Assembly (NCBI RefSeq): GCF_000178835.2
Contig: NC_015275.1
Location: 3,873,001-3,937,000, forward strand
Direction of reading: 5' to 3'
Length of the DNA: 64,000 nt
From: Cellulosilyticum lentocellum DSM 5427
Lineage (GTDB): Bacteria > Bacillota > Clostridia > Lachnospirales > Cellulosilyticaceae
Shown: one piece after another, positions 31,562 through 39,107 of the stretch
Numbering within the stretch: position 1 is the first letter of the stretch
How the letters are laid out: each line of letters starts with the position of its first letter
The notes under the pieces: model-generated
What the model was told of the DNA's origin: nothing
Seen by the model: only the letters and a program-made list of their open reading frames with translations
Databases searched by the model: none
Program-made: the position numbers and the translations under genes

Positions 31562-33328
31562 TTAGTCTTCCTCCATTGCCTTATTAATAACTTCAACTAG
31601 CCGCTTACAACTTTCTTCTAGCCCTTCATATATCATGCTATTTAAGGTGGCAATCCGTATCTTTTGCTCTAACTCTGTTTCCTCTAGCTTCCCTTGATAG
31701 GTATTACTTATCATAATATCGTTATATGCATTGCTAAATAACTCACATAATAGTGGCCTACTACAATATTTTTTGATTTTTTGATCAACATCCCTATCTA
31801 ACTTATTTAGAATAGTACTAATATCTACCTTAGATTGATTTCGGATATCAGACATCTCTTCCAGCAATTTGTTAGAAAGATTAACTCCATGCCACGCTAG
31901 TTGTTGTATTTCTTTTACATATTGTAACAGTTCTTGAATTCGTTCATTGATATCTTGGTGTGGTGCCTCAATATGGATTTGATGTTTAATTTTAGGCTTC
32001 TCTATACACTTATATGTATTAACTACTTCTTCAAACGTTTGTTGCTGAGTTCCTTCAATTTTGGCCCCACCTTCTGTGGCATTAATATAGGTAATGCCAG
32101 GATTAGATCGAATAAATCCTTCTATCCAATTTAAAAATGAAATTAAGTCAGCACTACTTAGTACCTGTTCCTGATTATATCCAGGAATAAGTCTAGTATT
32201 CTCTACTGTAATCATACCCTTTTCTTTTTCAAACACTTGGCTTGAATTTGCATGGGTTTGCATATTAGTATAAGCCAAGTCTTGTCCAATAAATACAATT
32301 GGATTACACCCCATGTATACTGCAGCAGATAAACAAAGTGTTGCTACTGTTCCTGCAATAGGTAAGCTCTCTAGGTTAACTCCTAGTAAATCTGTCGTAA
32401 GTTGCATACTGTTTTCCACAAAATACTTAGCTCCGGTATTTTCTTTAATGACTCTGGCACAGCCGTGAGCACTGGAAATCAATGTAAAATCACATCCTGC
32501 ATAGCCTTGAAAAGTATCATAAATAAGCTCACTTGAATCAATAACACCTACGAAATCAGGCCTCCCACCTTGCTTTAATACAGGTGCTACCGTACGTCCT
32601 CCTGTAAAAACAAGTCCTTTAAATCTATTAATATACTTGATATTTTTTTCAAGGGATGGACCTGCTGATACAATAAGTGCAGGAATATCTTTATACTTAT
32701 TGTAGTGTTGCCTTATGTCATAGCTTTGTAAGATAGCCTTTCTATTATACAGATTGTTTCTAATCATAGGCTCTAATATACTTTTAGCTGTGTTATGATT
32801 AATAACTTCTTTTTCTAATATTGCTTTTAATCTTTTTACTAAATATGTTATATATTTGCTATAAAACTTAAGATATGTTTCACTAATAATCATATTAGTA
32901 TTGTAAAAATTAGAAGCATCTAGACATTGCTCATACATAGAAATAATGGTATCAAAATCTGCACCGCTTAAAAAATGTAGATTCATGTATTGTTTATACT
33001 CTTTTACATCAATTTTATCTATTTGTTTCTCTAATGCTTCTTGCGAAGGCTCAATAACTATTATTTTCGCCTCATTTCCAACTAATGAAACTATTTCATC
33101 TATAACATAGCCTAACATAAAACCCACTATAATCCATAGTGTTTGTTTATTACTTGACTGTGCCCCTATAATTAAATCTCTTGCACTTTGCCTAGGGTTA
33201 TATTTACTAAGAACATATTGCTTATGGAGTTGATTTTGTAAAAACAGAGTATGATCTAAACCATTTTTACATAATTCAACCCCAACACTCACTTGTTTTA
33301 CCTCTCGCACAATTTCTTCTATTATCAT
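31562..33328 (-). CDS. maf: Maf motility accessory factor, nonulosonic-acid flagellin glycosyltransferase, copy 2
   Basis: This 588-residue Maf/DUF115-family protein has an N-terminal segment of about 200 residues, then the core (IPALIVSAGPSLEKNIKYIN, GVIDSSELIYDTFQG, PIVFIGQDLAYTNMQTHAN, INATEGGAKIEGTQQQTFEEV). A helical C-terminal domain of about 140 residues follows that copy 1 lacks. Two Maf paralogues may add different nonulosonic acid forms or recognise different sites. It directly follows fliS. Confidence 0.87.
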   Translation of the reverse strand: MIIEEIVREVKQVSVGVELCKNGLDHTLFLQNQLHKQYVLSKYNPRQSARDLIIGAQSSNKQTLWIIVGFMLGYVIDEIVSLVGNEAKIIVIEPSQEALEKQIDKIDVKEYKQYMNLHFLSGADFDTIISMYEQCLDASNFYNTNMIISETYLKFYSKYITYLVKRLKAILEKEVINHNTAKSILEPMIRNNLYNRKAILQSYDIRQHYNKYKDIPALIVSAGPSLEKNIKYINRFKGLVFTGGRTVAPVLKQGGRPDFVGVIDSSELIYDTFQGYAGCDFTLISSAHGCARVIKENTGAKYFVENSMQLTTDLLGVNLESLPIAGTVATLCLSAAVYMGCNPIVFIGQDLAYTNMQTHANSSQVFEKEKGMITVENTRLIPGYNQEQVLSSADLISFLNWIEGFIRSNPGITYINATEGGAKIEGTQQQTFEEVVNTYKCIEKPKIKHQIHIEAPHQDINERIQELLQYVKEIQQLAWHGVNLSNKLLEEMSDIRNQSKVDISTILNKLDRDVDQKIKKYCSRPLLCELFSNAYNDIMISNTYQGKLEETELEQKIRIATLNSMIYEGLEESCKRLVEVINKAMEED

Positions 33329-33345
33329 TGTACTTAAATACCTTT

Positions 33346-33720
33346 CTAGCTACTCTTACTAGCTTTCATTGCTTCTTTCCATAAGTCTCTAAAGTCAGTA
33401 ATAAAAGCTTTAGCCTCTAATAACCTCTCTCCATTTTTAGTTATATTGGCATCTACTAATAGCATCATAATATAGTCATAGAGTTCTTCAAAGTTTTTTG
33501 ATATAGGGTATTTATCATCTAAAGTACATTTCAACTCTAATATAATGTCCTGTGTTTTAGTAATATATTGATGAGCCTTTTCAATTTTGCCTTCTTCTAT
33601 TGCTTCTATCCCTTGATTACAAGATTTAATCGCTCCATTATAAAGCATTAATGTAAGCTCTTGTGGAGATGCTGTCAATACACTGTTTTGTTGATATTTT
33701 TGATAATTAGCTGCTAACAT
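33346..33720 (-). CDS. fliS: flagellar export chaperone FliS
   Basis: This 124-residue flagellin-specific cytoplasmic chaperone reads NYQKYQQNSVLTASPQELTLMLYNGAIKS, then YITKTQDIILELKCTLD, both characteristic. The length is typical. It lies 8 bases after fliD. Several glycosyltransferase genes follow at once, consistent with modification of chaperone-held flagellin. Confidence 0.95.
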   Translation of the reverse strand: MLAANYQKYQQNSVLTASPQELTLMLYNGAIKSCNQGIEAIEEGKIEKAHQYITKTQDIILELKCTLDDKYPISKNFEELYDYIMMLLVDANITKNGERLLEAKAFITDFRDLWKEAMKASKSS

Positions 33721-33728
33721 ATTTCCTC

Positions 33729-35633
33729 CTAATAACTACCTAATTGTGCACTAAGCCAACTACTTTGTGTGTTCATAGTACTCATTGCTTTTTCCATTGC
33801 TGTAAATTTTTTATATAGTGCAGTTTCTTTTTGATCATATCGGTCTTGTAATTCATCAATACGCTTTTCCATATCTTCTAATTGCTTTTTAATAAGCTTA
33901 TCATTATAAAAAGAACCATAACTTTTATTAACTGTGGAAGTTCCTACCATTTTATTCAGGTTATCATATAAGCGATTGAAAATACCTTTGGTATTGGCTA
34001 AATAGCTCTGTCTATCAGTTTCTGAAACACTACTCCAACTGTTTTCGCCATATTTTTTTTCATAAGCAGTTTTTGCCGCACTCTCATCTCCCGCGCCAGT
34101 AAAAAGTTTAATAACAGATTCAGGATCATCCTCTAAAGCCTTTGTAAACTTAGCTTCGTCAAAATAAAGCTTTCCTTTTTCATTCCATTGCCCTGTAGTA
34201 ATACCCACACCACTTAACGTACCATAAGCTGTACCTGTCACTCCACTACCAATCATACTTCTTAAGTTATCTCTAATTTGAGTTAGTTGACCATCTCTGT
34301 AAAAAAGTCCTTTTTTTGCTTCTTTTTCCCATTTTTCTATTTCACTTTCACTCATAGCCTCTCTTTGCTCGTCAGTCAAAGGTTTATAAGTTTTAGATGG
34401 TCTTGTTTCGATTTCTGTATTAATCTCTTCAATTAACTTATTATACTCTGTTACAAATTCCTTTACAAAAGATACTAATGACTCTGTATCTTTAACAGCA
34501 GTAATATTTACAGGTGAAGTTGTTTCAGCAATAAAAGTCATTTTAAGTCCATTAACACTGATGTCATTAGTTGACGATGTATATTCAACTCCGTTATATG
34601 TATATTTTGCATTTTTCCCTTTTAAGCTTTCTTCTGCAGGATCTGTGTATAATCCTAACTTCTTAAGTATATCACTTCCACCATCTTCTTGTTCTATGGT
34701 TATATTATTACCATCGCCTGTTTTCTTACTAGAAATAAAGAAACGCTGAACACCTTCACCTAAATCTAGATTAACACTTAAATTACTGTCTGCTTCTTTT
34801 ATTTTACTTTCCAATTCTGATAAAGTCATATTCTCAGTAAGTTCAATACTGTTTTCATTTATCTTTATATTGGTATTTGTAATTCCAAGTCTACCTAGCG
34901 TCATACTCTTACTAAAAGTATTTAAATCTTTACCTGTAACCACTTGATCTTTTTTTAAAGTAGTAGTTCCAACACCTAATTTAGAAAAGAAATTTGTATT
35001 TCCTTCTGAGGCTACTAACTTAATAGCTTCATTATCAGCTGTATTTTTATTAGAAGTAATCTCTATCTTTCCTTCTGTTACTTTCAGTTCTAAATCTTGC
35101 TCAGCGAGTTTATCTTTTAAAGTAGCGATAGTATCATTAGGACCCAACTTAAATTCAGCATAATCTTCACCTTCAACTACAGCGCCGTCTACTACTTTTT
35201 GTAACTTAATAGTAGTCTCTTTGTCTATACCTAAATGCTTTAAAGTTGTCGTCTCTGCCAAAGGTGTTACAGTAGTAGCCGTCATTTTTTCATTCTTCAT
35301 ATAAGCACTAGTTGCAATTTGGCTCACTGATACTTGATGAGTACCTGCTGGAATACTACTATTTTCATTAACCTTAATTGCATTGTTATCTGAAGTTGTT
35401 ATTTTATTCTTTGCAAAAGTAGTACTCATTTTTAGCTTTGAAATATAATTGCTATAAAAACTATTAACTTTGCTATTCATATCTTTCCATGCATCACGTT
35501 TCCACTCTAAGCTAGTTTGATTTTGTTTTTGCTTATCGACCTTCGCTTGATAGCTTGTCATCATAGCTTTTACAATACTCTCTGTATCCATGCCTGATGC
35601 TAAACCTGTAAATCTTATTGGACTTGTTCCCAT
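33729..35633 (-). CDS. fliD: flagellar filament capping protein FliD
   Basis: This 634-residue cap protein (HAP2) promotes flagellin polymerisation at the tip. The N-terminus IRFTGLASGMDTESIVKAMM is the family signature. A central IN-rich and variable domain and a C-terminal coiled coil (MEKRIDELQDRYDQKETAL) ending near FTAMEKAMSTMNTQSSWL complete it. It lies between flaG and fliS. Confidence 0.95.
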   Translation of the reverse strand: MGTSPIRFTGLASGMDTESIVKAMMTSYQAKVDKQKQNQTSLEWKRDAWKDMNSKVNSFYSNYISKLKMSTTFAKNKITTSDNNAIKVNENSSIPAGTHQVSVSQIATSAYMKNEKMTATTVTPLAETTTLKHLGIDKETTIKLQKVVDGAVVEGEDYAEFKLGPNDTIATLKDKLAEQDLELKVTEGKIEITSNKNTADNEAIKLVASEGNTNFFSKLGVGTTTLKKDQVVTGKDLNTFSKSMTLGRLGITNTNIKINENSIELTENMTLSELESKIKEADSNLSVNLDLGEGVQRFFISSKKTGDGNNITIEQEDGGSDILKKLGLYTDPAEESLKGKNAKYTYNGVEYTSSTNDISVNGLKMTFIAETTSPVNITAVKDTESLVSFVKEFVTEYNKLIEEINTEIETRPSKTYKPLTDEQREAMSESEIEKWEKEAKKGLFYRDGQLTQIRDNLRSMIGSGVTGTAYGTLSGVGITTGQWNEKGKLYFDEAKFTKALEDDPESVIKLFTGAGDESAAKTAYEKKYGENSWSSVSETDRQSYLANTKGIFNRLYDNLNKMVGTSTVNKSYGSFYNDKLIKKQLEDMEKRIDELQDRYDQKETALYKKFTAMEKAMSTMNTQSSWLSAQLGSY

Positions 35634-35645
35634 ATTACATACCTC

Positions 35646-36035
35646 CTAACGTTTTTCATCCACAAAAATGCCTGCCTCTTCACACATCTTTGCTACCATA
35701 TCTAAAATTTTTTCTGGTGGGAATTCCTTAATAACTTTATGTGTCTGACTGTCTATTACTTTCACCATGATCTGTTTAGTTTGCTCGTGAACTGAGAACT
35801 CAAACTCCTTGCTTTTATCTAAAATTTTCTTGTTTGCCTTTTCTATTGCCTTGATAATACTCTTCTCATCTAACTGAGCCTTTTGTAAATCACCTTGTTG
35901 ATATTCTCCTGATTTCTGGTCTTGATATTCCTTCAACTCTTCTGATAGCTTGATTTGCCCCTGCTCTCTTTTCATTACATTAACTGGTTGCATACTGCTA
36001 TATCCTTTATTATTAACATCCATATTAATTTGCAT
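35646..36035 (-). CDS. flaG: FlaG family protein
   Basis: This 129-residue protein belongs to the FlaG family that influences filament length. It has a polar, unstructured N-terminal half and a conserved C-terminal domain (FEFSVHEQTKQIMVKVIDSQ, then VIKEFPPEKILDMVAKMCE). The ATG at 36035 has AAAGGAG upstream; longer readings begin in the promoter region. It is the first gene behind a sigma-D promoter and heads the fliD-fliS-maf-leg run. Confidence 0.9.
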   Translation of the reverse strand: MQINMDVNNKGYSSMQPVNVMKREQGQIKLSEELKEYQDQKSGEYQQGDLQKAQLDEKSIIKAIEKANKKILDKSKEFEFSVHEQTKQIMVKVIDSQTHKVIKEFPPEKILDMVAKMCEEAGIFVDEKR

Positions 36036-36089
36036 CTTCCTAGCTCCTTTCTCATCTATTTTTAACCACATATAAACATCTTATATATT

Positions 36090-36116
36090 ATATCGACCAT
36101 AATACTTATTGTTTTA
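36090..36116 (-). promoter_or_regulatory. sigma-D promoter of flaG-fliD-fliS and downstream glycan genes
   Basis: TAAA (36113-36116), 15 bases, GTCGATAT (36090-36097). It sits between the flagellin terminator and flaG. With few internal promoters seen, it may drive much of the 24 kb that follow, modulated by the hairpin at 29863. Confidence 0.82.
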
Positions 36117-36124
36117 ATAGTAAA

Positions 36125-36170
36125 AAATAAGAAATAGGCTAAGATTTCGTCTTAGCCTATTTCTTATTTT
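36125..36170 (-). terminator. flagellin terminator
   Basis: A hairpin of about 20 bp (AAGAAATAGGCTAAGA with its complement, loop CGAAA) is followed by T-rich sequence, 18 bases past the flagellin stop. It isolates the highly expressed flagellin gene from flaG. Confidence 0.92.
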
Positions 36171-36187
36171 AAACCATTACTATTTTA

Positions 36188-36997
36188 TTATTGTAATAAA
36201 GAAAGTACTTGGTTTGGTTTTTGATTTGCTTGTGCAAGCATTGCTTGTGTTGCTTGTGAAAGTACATTTGTTCTTGTAAATTCCATCATTTCTTTTGCCA
36301 TATCTGTATCATGGATACGAGATTCAGCTGATTGTAAATTTTCTGATGAGTTATCTACATTTTGGATAGTATGTTCAAGTCTGTTTTGTACTGCACCAAA
36401 TACAGCTCTTTGTTGTGATACTGTGTTAATAGCTTTGTCGATTGAATCAAGTGCTGATTGAGCTTTAGAAATTGTTGAAACACTTGCACTATTAACGCTT
36501 AATGCTGTTGCAGTCATAGCCTTCATAGATACTGTAATAGTTTGAGCTTTATTAGCACCTACTTGGAATGAGAATTTACTAGCTGCAGCTAATAATTTAT
36601 TAGTGTTGAATTCTGTTTTATCAGTAATTGCACTAATTTCTTGAACAAGTTGTGTAACTTCTAGTTGAGCATTTGCACGATCACTTGCTGTATAGGTTTC
36701 ATTTGATGCTTGAACTGCTAATTCTCTCATACGTTGAAGCATTGAGTGTTGTTCATCCATTGCACCTTCTGCTGTTTGGATAAGAGAAATACCATCTTGT
36801 GCATTTCTTGATGCTTGGTTAAGACCTCTTACTTGAGCTCTCATTTTTTCAGAGATTGCAAGTCCAGCTGCATCATCACCTGCACGGTTAATTCTTAAAC
36901 CTGATGATAATTTTTCTGATGCTTTTGCTTGAGCTGTTGATGTTTTGTACATTTGTCTTTGTGAGTTGATAGCACTCATATTGTGGTTAATAATCAT
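36188..36997 (-). CDS. hag: flagellin, short form
   Basis: This 269-residue flagellin contains the N-terminal D0/D1 (MIINHNMSAINSQRQ, EKLSSGLRINRAGDDAAGLAISEKMR as the conserved block) and C-terminal D1/D0 (QNVDNSSENLQSAESRI, RDTDMA-type IHDTDMAKEMMEFT, ending NQVLSLLQ). Only about 60 residues of Ser/Thr/Ala-rich sequence lie between (about 130-190), so the D2/D3 domains are missing. The Ser/Thr-rich middle offers likely O-glycosylation sites for the maf products, and lysines are available for the fliB methylase. It has its own sigma-D promoter, a leader with a CsrA-type hairpin, and a strong terminator. RBS AAGGAGGAA precedes the ATG. Confidence 0.97.
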   Translation of the reverse strand: MIINHNMSAINSQRQMYKTSTAQAKASEKLSSGLRINRAGDDAAGLAISEKMRAQVRGLNQASRNAQDGISLIQTAEGAMDEQHSMLQRMRELAVQASNETYTASDRANAQLEVTQLVQEISAITDKTEFNTNKLLAAASKFSFQVGANKAQTITVSMKAMTATALSVNSASVSTISKAQSALDSIDKAINTVSQQRAVFGAVQNRLEHTIQNVDNSSENLQSAESRIHDTDMAKEMMEFTRTNVLSQATQAMLAQANQKPNQVLSLLQ

Positions 36998-37003
36998 AAT
37001 TTA

Positions 37004-37033
37004 TTCCTCCTTGAATTGAGCGGCATCCATGCC
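37004..37033 (-). promoter_or_regulatory. CsrA-type binding sites in the flagellin leader
   Basis: GGCATGGATGCC (37033-37022, minus strand) is a hairpin with stem GGCA/TGCC and loop TGGA, the preferred CsrA recognition form. The Shine-Dalgarno AAGGAGGAA (37012-37004) supplies a second GGA. CsrA bound at both would block flagellin translation. csrA and fliW are the neighbouring genes. Confidence 0.72.
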
Positions 37034-37078
37034 TTAAATTTTAGGTGCAAGCGTATCATCTTGACCTTTACAGTATAT

Positions 37079-37105
37079 ATATCGTCCTATTTTCTTTTGA
37101 CTTTA
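37079..37105 (-). promoter_or_regulatory. sigma-D promoter of flagellin
   Basis: TAAA (37102-37105), 15 bases, GACGATAT (37079-37086). The predicted leader is about 75 bases and contains the CsrA-type hairpin. The -35 lies 22 bases after the csrA stop codon. Confidence 0.85.
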
Positions 37106-37127
37106 TAGTTATTATATAATTTTTTAA

Positions 37128-37355
37128 TTATTTTTTAATTAATTGCTTTAATTCATCCAAGTTAACTGTTATATCTTGTACAGCTTCTTTATTATTTTCT
37201 TTAATTTGCTTATATACTTCTTCTCTATATACATCCACGCTCTTAGGTGCTTTAATGCCAAGCTTAACCTTATCCCCTTGTATGTCTAATACCTTAATCT
37301 CAATCCCACCACTTATAATAATGGCTTCATTTTTTTTTCTAGTAAGTGCTAGCAT
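37128..37355 (-). CDS. csrA: carbon storage regulator CsrA
   Basis: This 75-residue RNA-binding homodimer represses flagellin translation in Firmicutes. It reads MLALTRKKNEAIIISGGIEIKVL, then GDKVKLGIKAPKSVDVYREEVY, the canonical family sequence, with a short C-terminal extension. It lies 3 bases after fliW, its antagonist, and directly upstream of the flagellin gene. Confidence 0.96.
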   Translation of the reverse strand: MLALTRKKNEAIIISGGIEIKVLDIQGDKVKLGIKAPKSVDVYREEVYKQIKENNKEAVQDITVNLDELKQLIKK

Positions 37356-37358
37356 CCT

Positions 37359-37799
37359 TTAACCCCTTTCATTTATAAGATCTATTAGCTTGTGTTTAGT
37401 TCTATACATTTTCTCTTCTGCTATAACCTGTATCCCCAATTTATTATCTACATGAATTAAAAGTGGCCCTGCTAAATTTAATGTACTTTCTTCCAACGGC
37501 GTTTTTAAACATACAGTACTATAAATAGCAAAATCACTATCTTCTCCTCCACCTAGCTTCTCAAAATAGCTTTCATTAATAATAGGTGCATAGTCTTTTT
37601 TAAAAAAGTATGGATCCACAATAACAAAGCAAATATTACCATCCTCTAAAGACTGTAAGTGTTTTAAGGGGCCATTTTCTTCATCCTCAATAATTCCAAA
37701 CTTTTTAAGTTCTTCAAACCCAGGTAACCCCTCATTAAACGTAATTACCTTATCATCTTTTATTTCTATAACTCCAAACATATGTGTCTCAATCTTCAT
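37359..37799 (-). CDS. fliW: flagellar assembly factor FliW
   Basis: This 146-residue protein binds CsrA and flagellin, linking filament export to flagellin translation. It reads MKIETHMFGVIEI, then FNEGLPGFEELKKF and LNLAGPLLIHVDNKLGIQVI. The ATG at 37799 matches the family start and has AGAAGGAA upstream; an in-frame ATG 33 bases earlier lacks support. A terminator-like hairpin separates it from flgL. Confidence 0.94.
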   Translation of the reverse strand: MKIETHMFGVIEIKDDKVITFNEGLPGFEELKKFGIIEDEENGPLKHLQSLEDGNICFVIVDPYFFKKDYAPIINESYFEKLGGGEDSDFAIYSTVCLKTPLEESTLNLAGPLLIHVDNKLGIQVIAEEKMYRTKHKLIDLINERG

Positions 37800-37857
37800 C
37801 TTTGTTCCTTCTTTCCATTCTAAAATATTCATATATTCATTTTACTTCATTGTACAA

Positions 37858-37907
37858 AAAAGAACTGCCTTTTTGCTAATGCATTTTTTGCTATAGACAG
37901 TTCTTTT
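37858..37907 (-). terminator. terminator between flgL and fliW
   Basis: Arms AAAGAACTG and CAGTTCTTT enclose a loop of about 30 bases, followed on the minus strand by TTTTTT-type sequence, 8 bases past the flgL stop. No clear promoter lies before fliW (a weak TTGTAC is seen), so read-through may supply fliW-csrA. Confidence 0.6.
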
Positions 37908-37914
37908 CTTTATT

Positions 37915-39096
37915 TTATAGGTAATCCGCTAAAGTATTCATAATAACTTTTGAAGTCGCTTGAAGAGCTGCTGTATAAGTTGCATAACGTGAATTAAATT
38001 CCACATAAACTTCTTCTACATCTATATCTTCTGTATTAGAAAGTAACTCCTTATAATCCGCATTATTATCTGTAAGCCTGCTATCAACATAATCTAACCT
38101 GGCCATTCTACTTCCTAAATCTGCAGTCTTAGTAGAAATATCAGCCAACACCTCATCTATTTCTCCTATTTTATCATTAAATAAATTATGTAAGTCATCA
38201 CTTGTAATAGTACTTCCCGCTTCCAAAGAACTATCTACTGTAGTAACAATTTCTTCCATCATTTGAAGCAAGTTATTAAAGGTATCATCCATTCCCAAAG
38301 TATTTACTGTAATTGTATTACCTGTTCCTACTTCATATCTCATTTCTTGCCCTGAAATTTGATTATACACTTTAGGATTTATGTTGCCAGCTGTTACTGT
38401 TGACCCTGATGCTAATTTAGAATTTTCGCTTAAGGTCAATTCTCCCTTTAAGGTAGTTCCGCCAGTTGGTACAGTAAAATCTGCGCCTAATTTTCCATCT
38501 GCATCTAACATAGCATCTGTAATACCAAGGGTGGCTCTATCAGCTTTGCTTACTGTAGACCCTTTTGCTAAAATTGAGCCTGCTGCTATTGTTGTACCCG
38601 ATGAAACTGTATATTCCTTCTCTACCAAAAGGTCTTCCTCTAAAGTTAAATCTTTATTAAGCATTAGAGGTTCACTCGTTTTATAGCCACTATATACATA
38701 GCGCCCGCCATAAGTAACATTAGCTTCCTCTTGTAATTGTTCCCAAAGCTGCATAATATCTGTTTTAATAACAGCTTTATCTTTTTCTTCTAAAGTGCCT
38801 GTTGAAGCCTGTACGCATTTGGTTCTAATAGATTCTAGAATTTTATTCATGTTATCCATAGATGTTTCTGTTACTTCCATCCATGACCTTGCTTCTTTAG
38901 CATTCTTTTGATATTGTTGGGTCTCAAGGACATTGACTTTCAGTTTAATAGCTCTACCTGCAATAATAGGGTCATCAGACACCGTTTGTATTTTTTTACC
39001 TGTACTCATTTGTGCAAAACTTTGATTAACTGCTGAGATATTTTTATATAAATTATTCAAGGTATTATTTCTAATCATCCCATTAGTAACGCGCAT
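37915..39096 (-). CDS. flgL: flagellar hook-associated protein FlgL (HAP3)
   Basis: This 393-residue hook-filament junction protein reads MRVTNGMIRNNTLNNLYKN, QMSTGKKIQTVSDDPIIAGRAIKL, and a C-terminal flagellin-like domain (LDYVDSRLTDNNADYKELLS, ending ATSKVIMNTLADYL). It is about 90 residues longer than many FlgL proteins. The extra part (about 150-255) is Gly/Ser/Thr-rich with repeating units such as AAGSILAKGSTVS and SENSKLASGSTVTAG. It follows flgK by 11 bases. Confidence 0.93.
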   Translation of the reverse strand: MRVTNGMIRNNTLNNLYKNISAVNQSFAQMSTGKKIQTVSDDPIIAGRAIKLKVNVLETQQYQKNAKEARSWMEVTETSMDNMNKILESIRTKCVQASTGTLEEKDKAVIKTDIMQLWEQLQEEANVTYGGRYVYSGYKTSEPLMLNKDLTLEEDLLVEKEYTVSSGTTIAAGSILAKGSTVSKADRATLGITDAMLDADGKLGADFTVPTGGTTLKGELTLSENSKLASGSTVTAGNINPKVYNQISGQEMRYEVGTGNTITVNTLGMDDTFNNLLQMMEEIVTTVDSSLEAGSTITSDDLHNLFNDKIGEIDEVLADISTKTADLGSRMARLDYVDSRLTDNNADYKELLSNTEDIDVEEVYVEFNSRYATYTAALQATSKVIMNTLADYL

Positions 39097-39107
39097 ATGT
39101 ATCCCTC

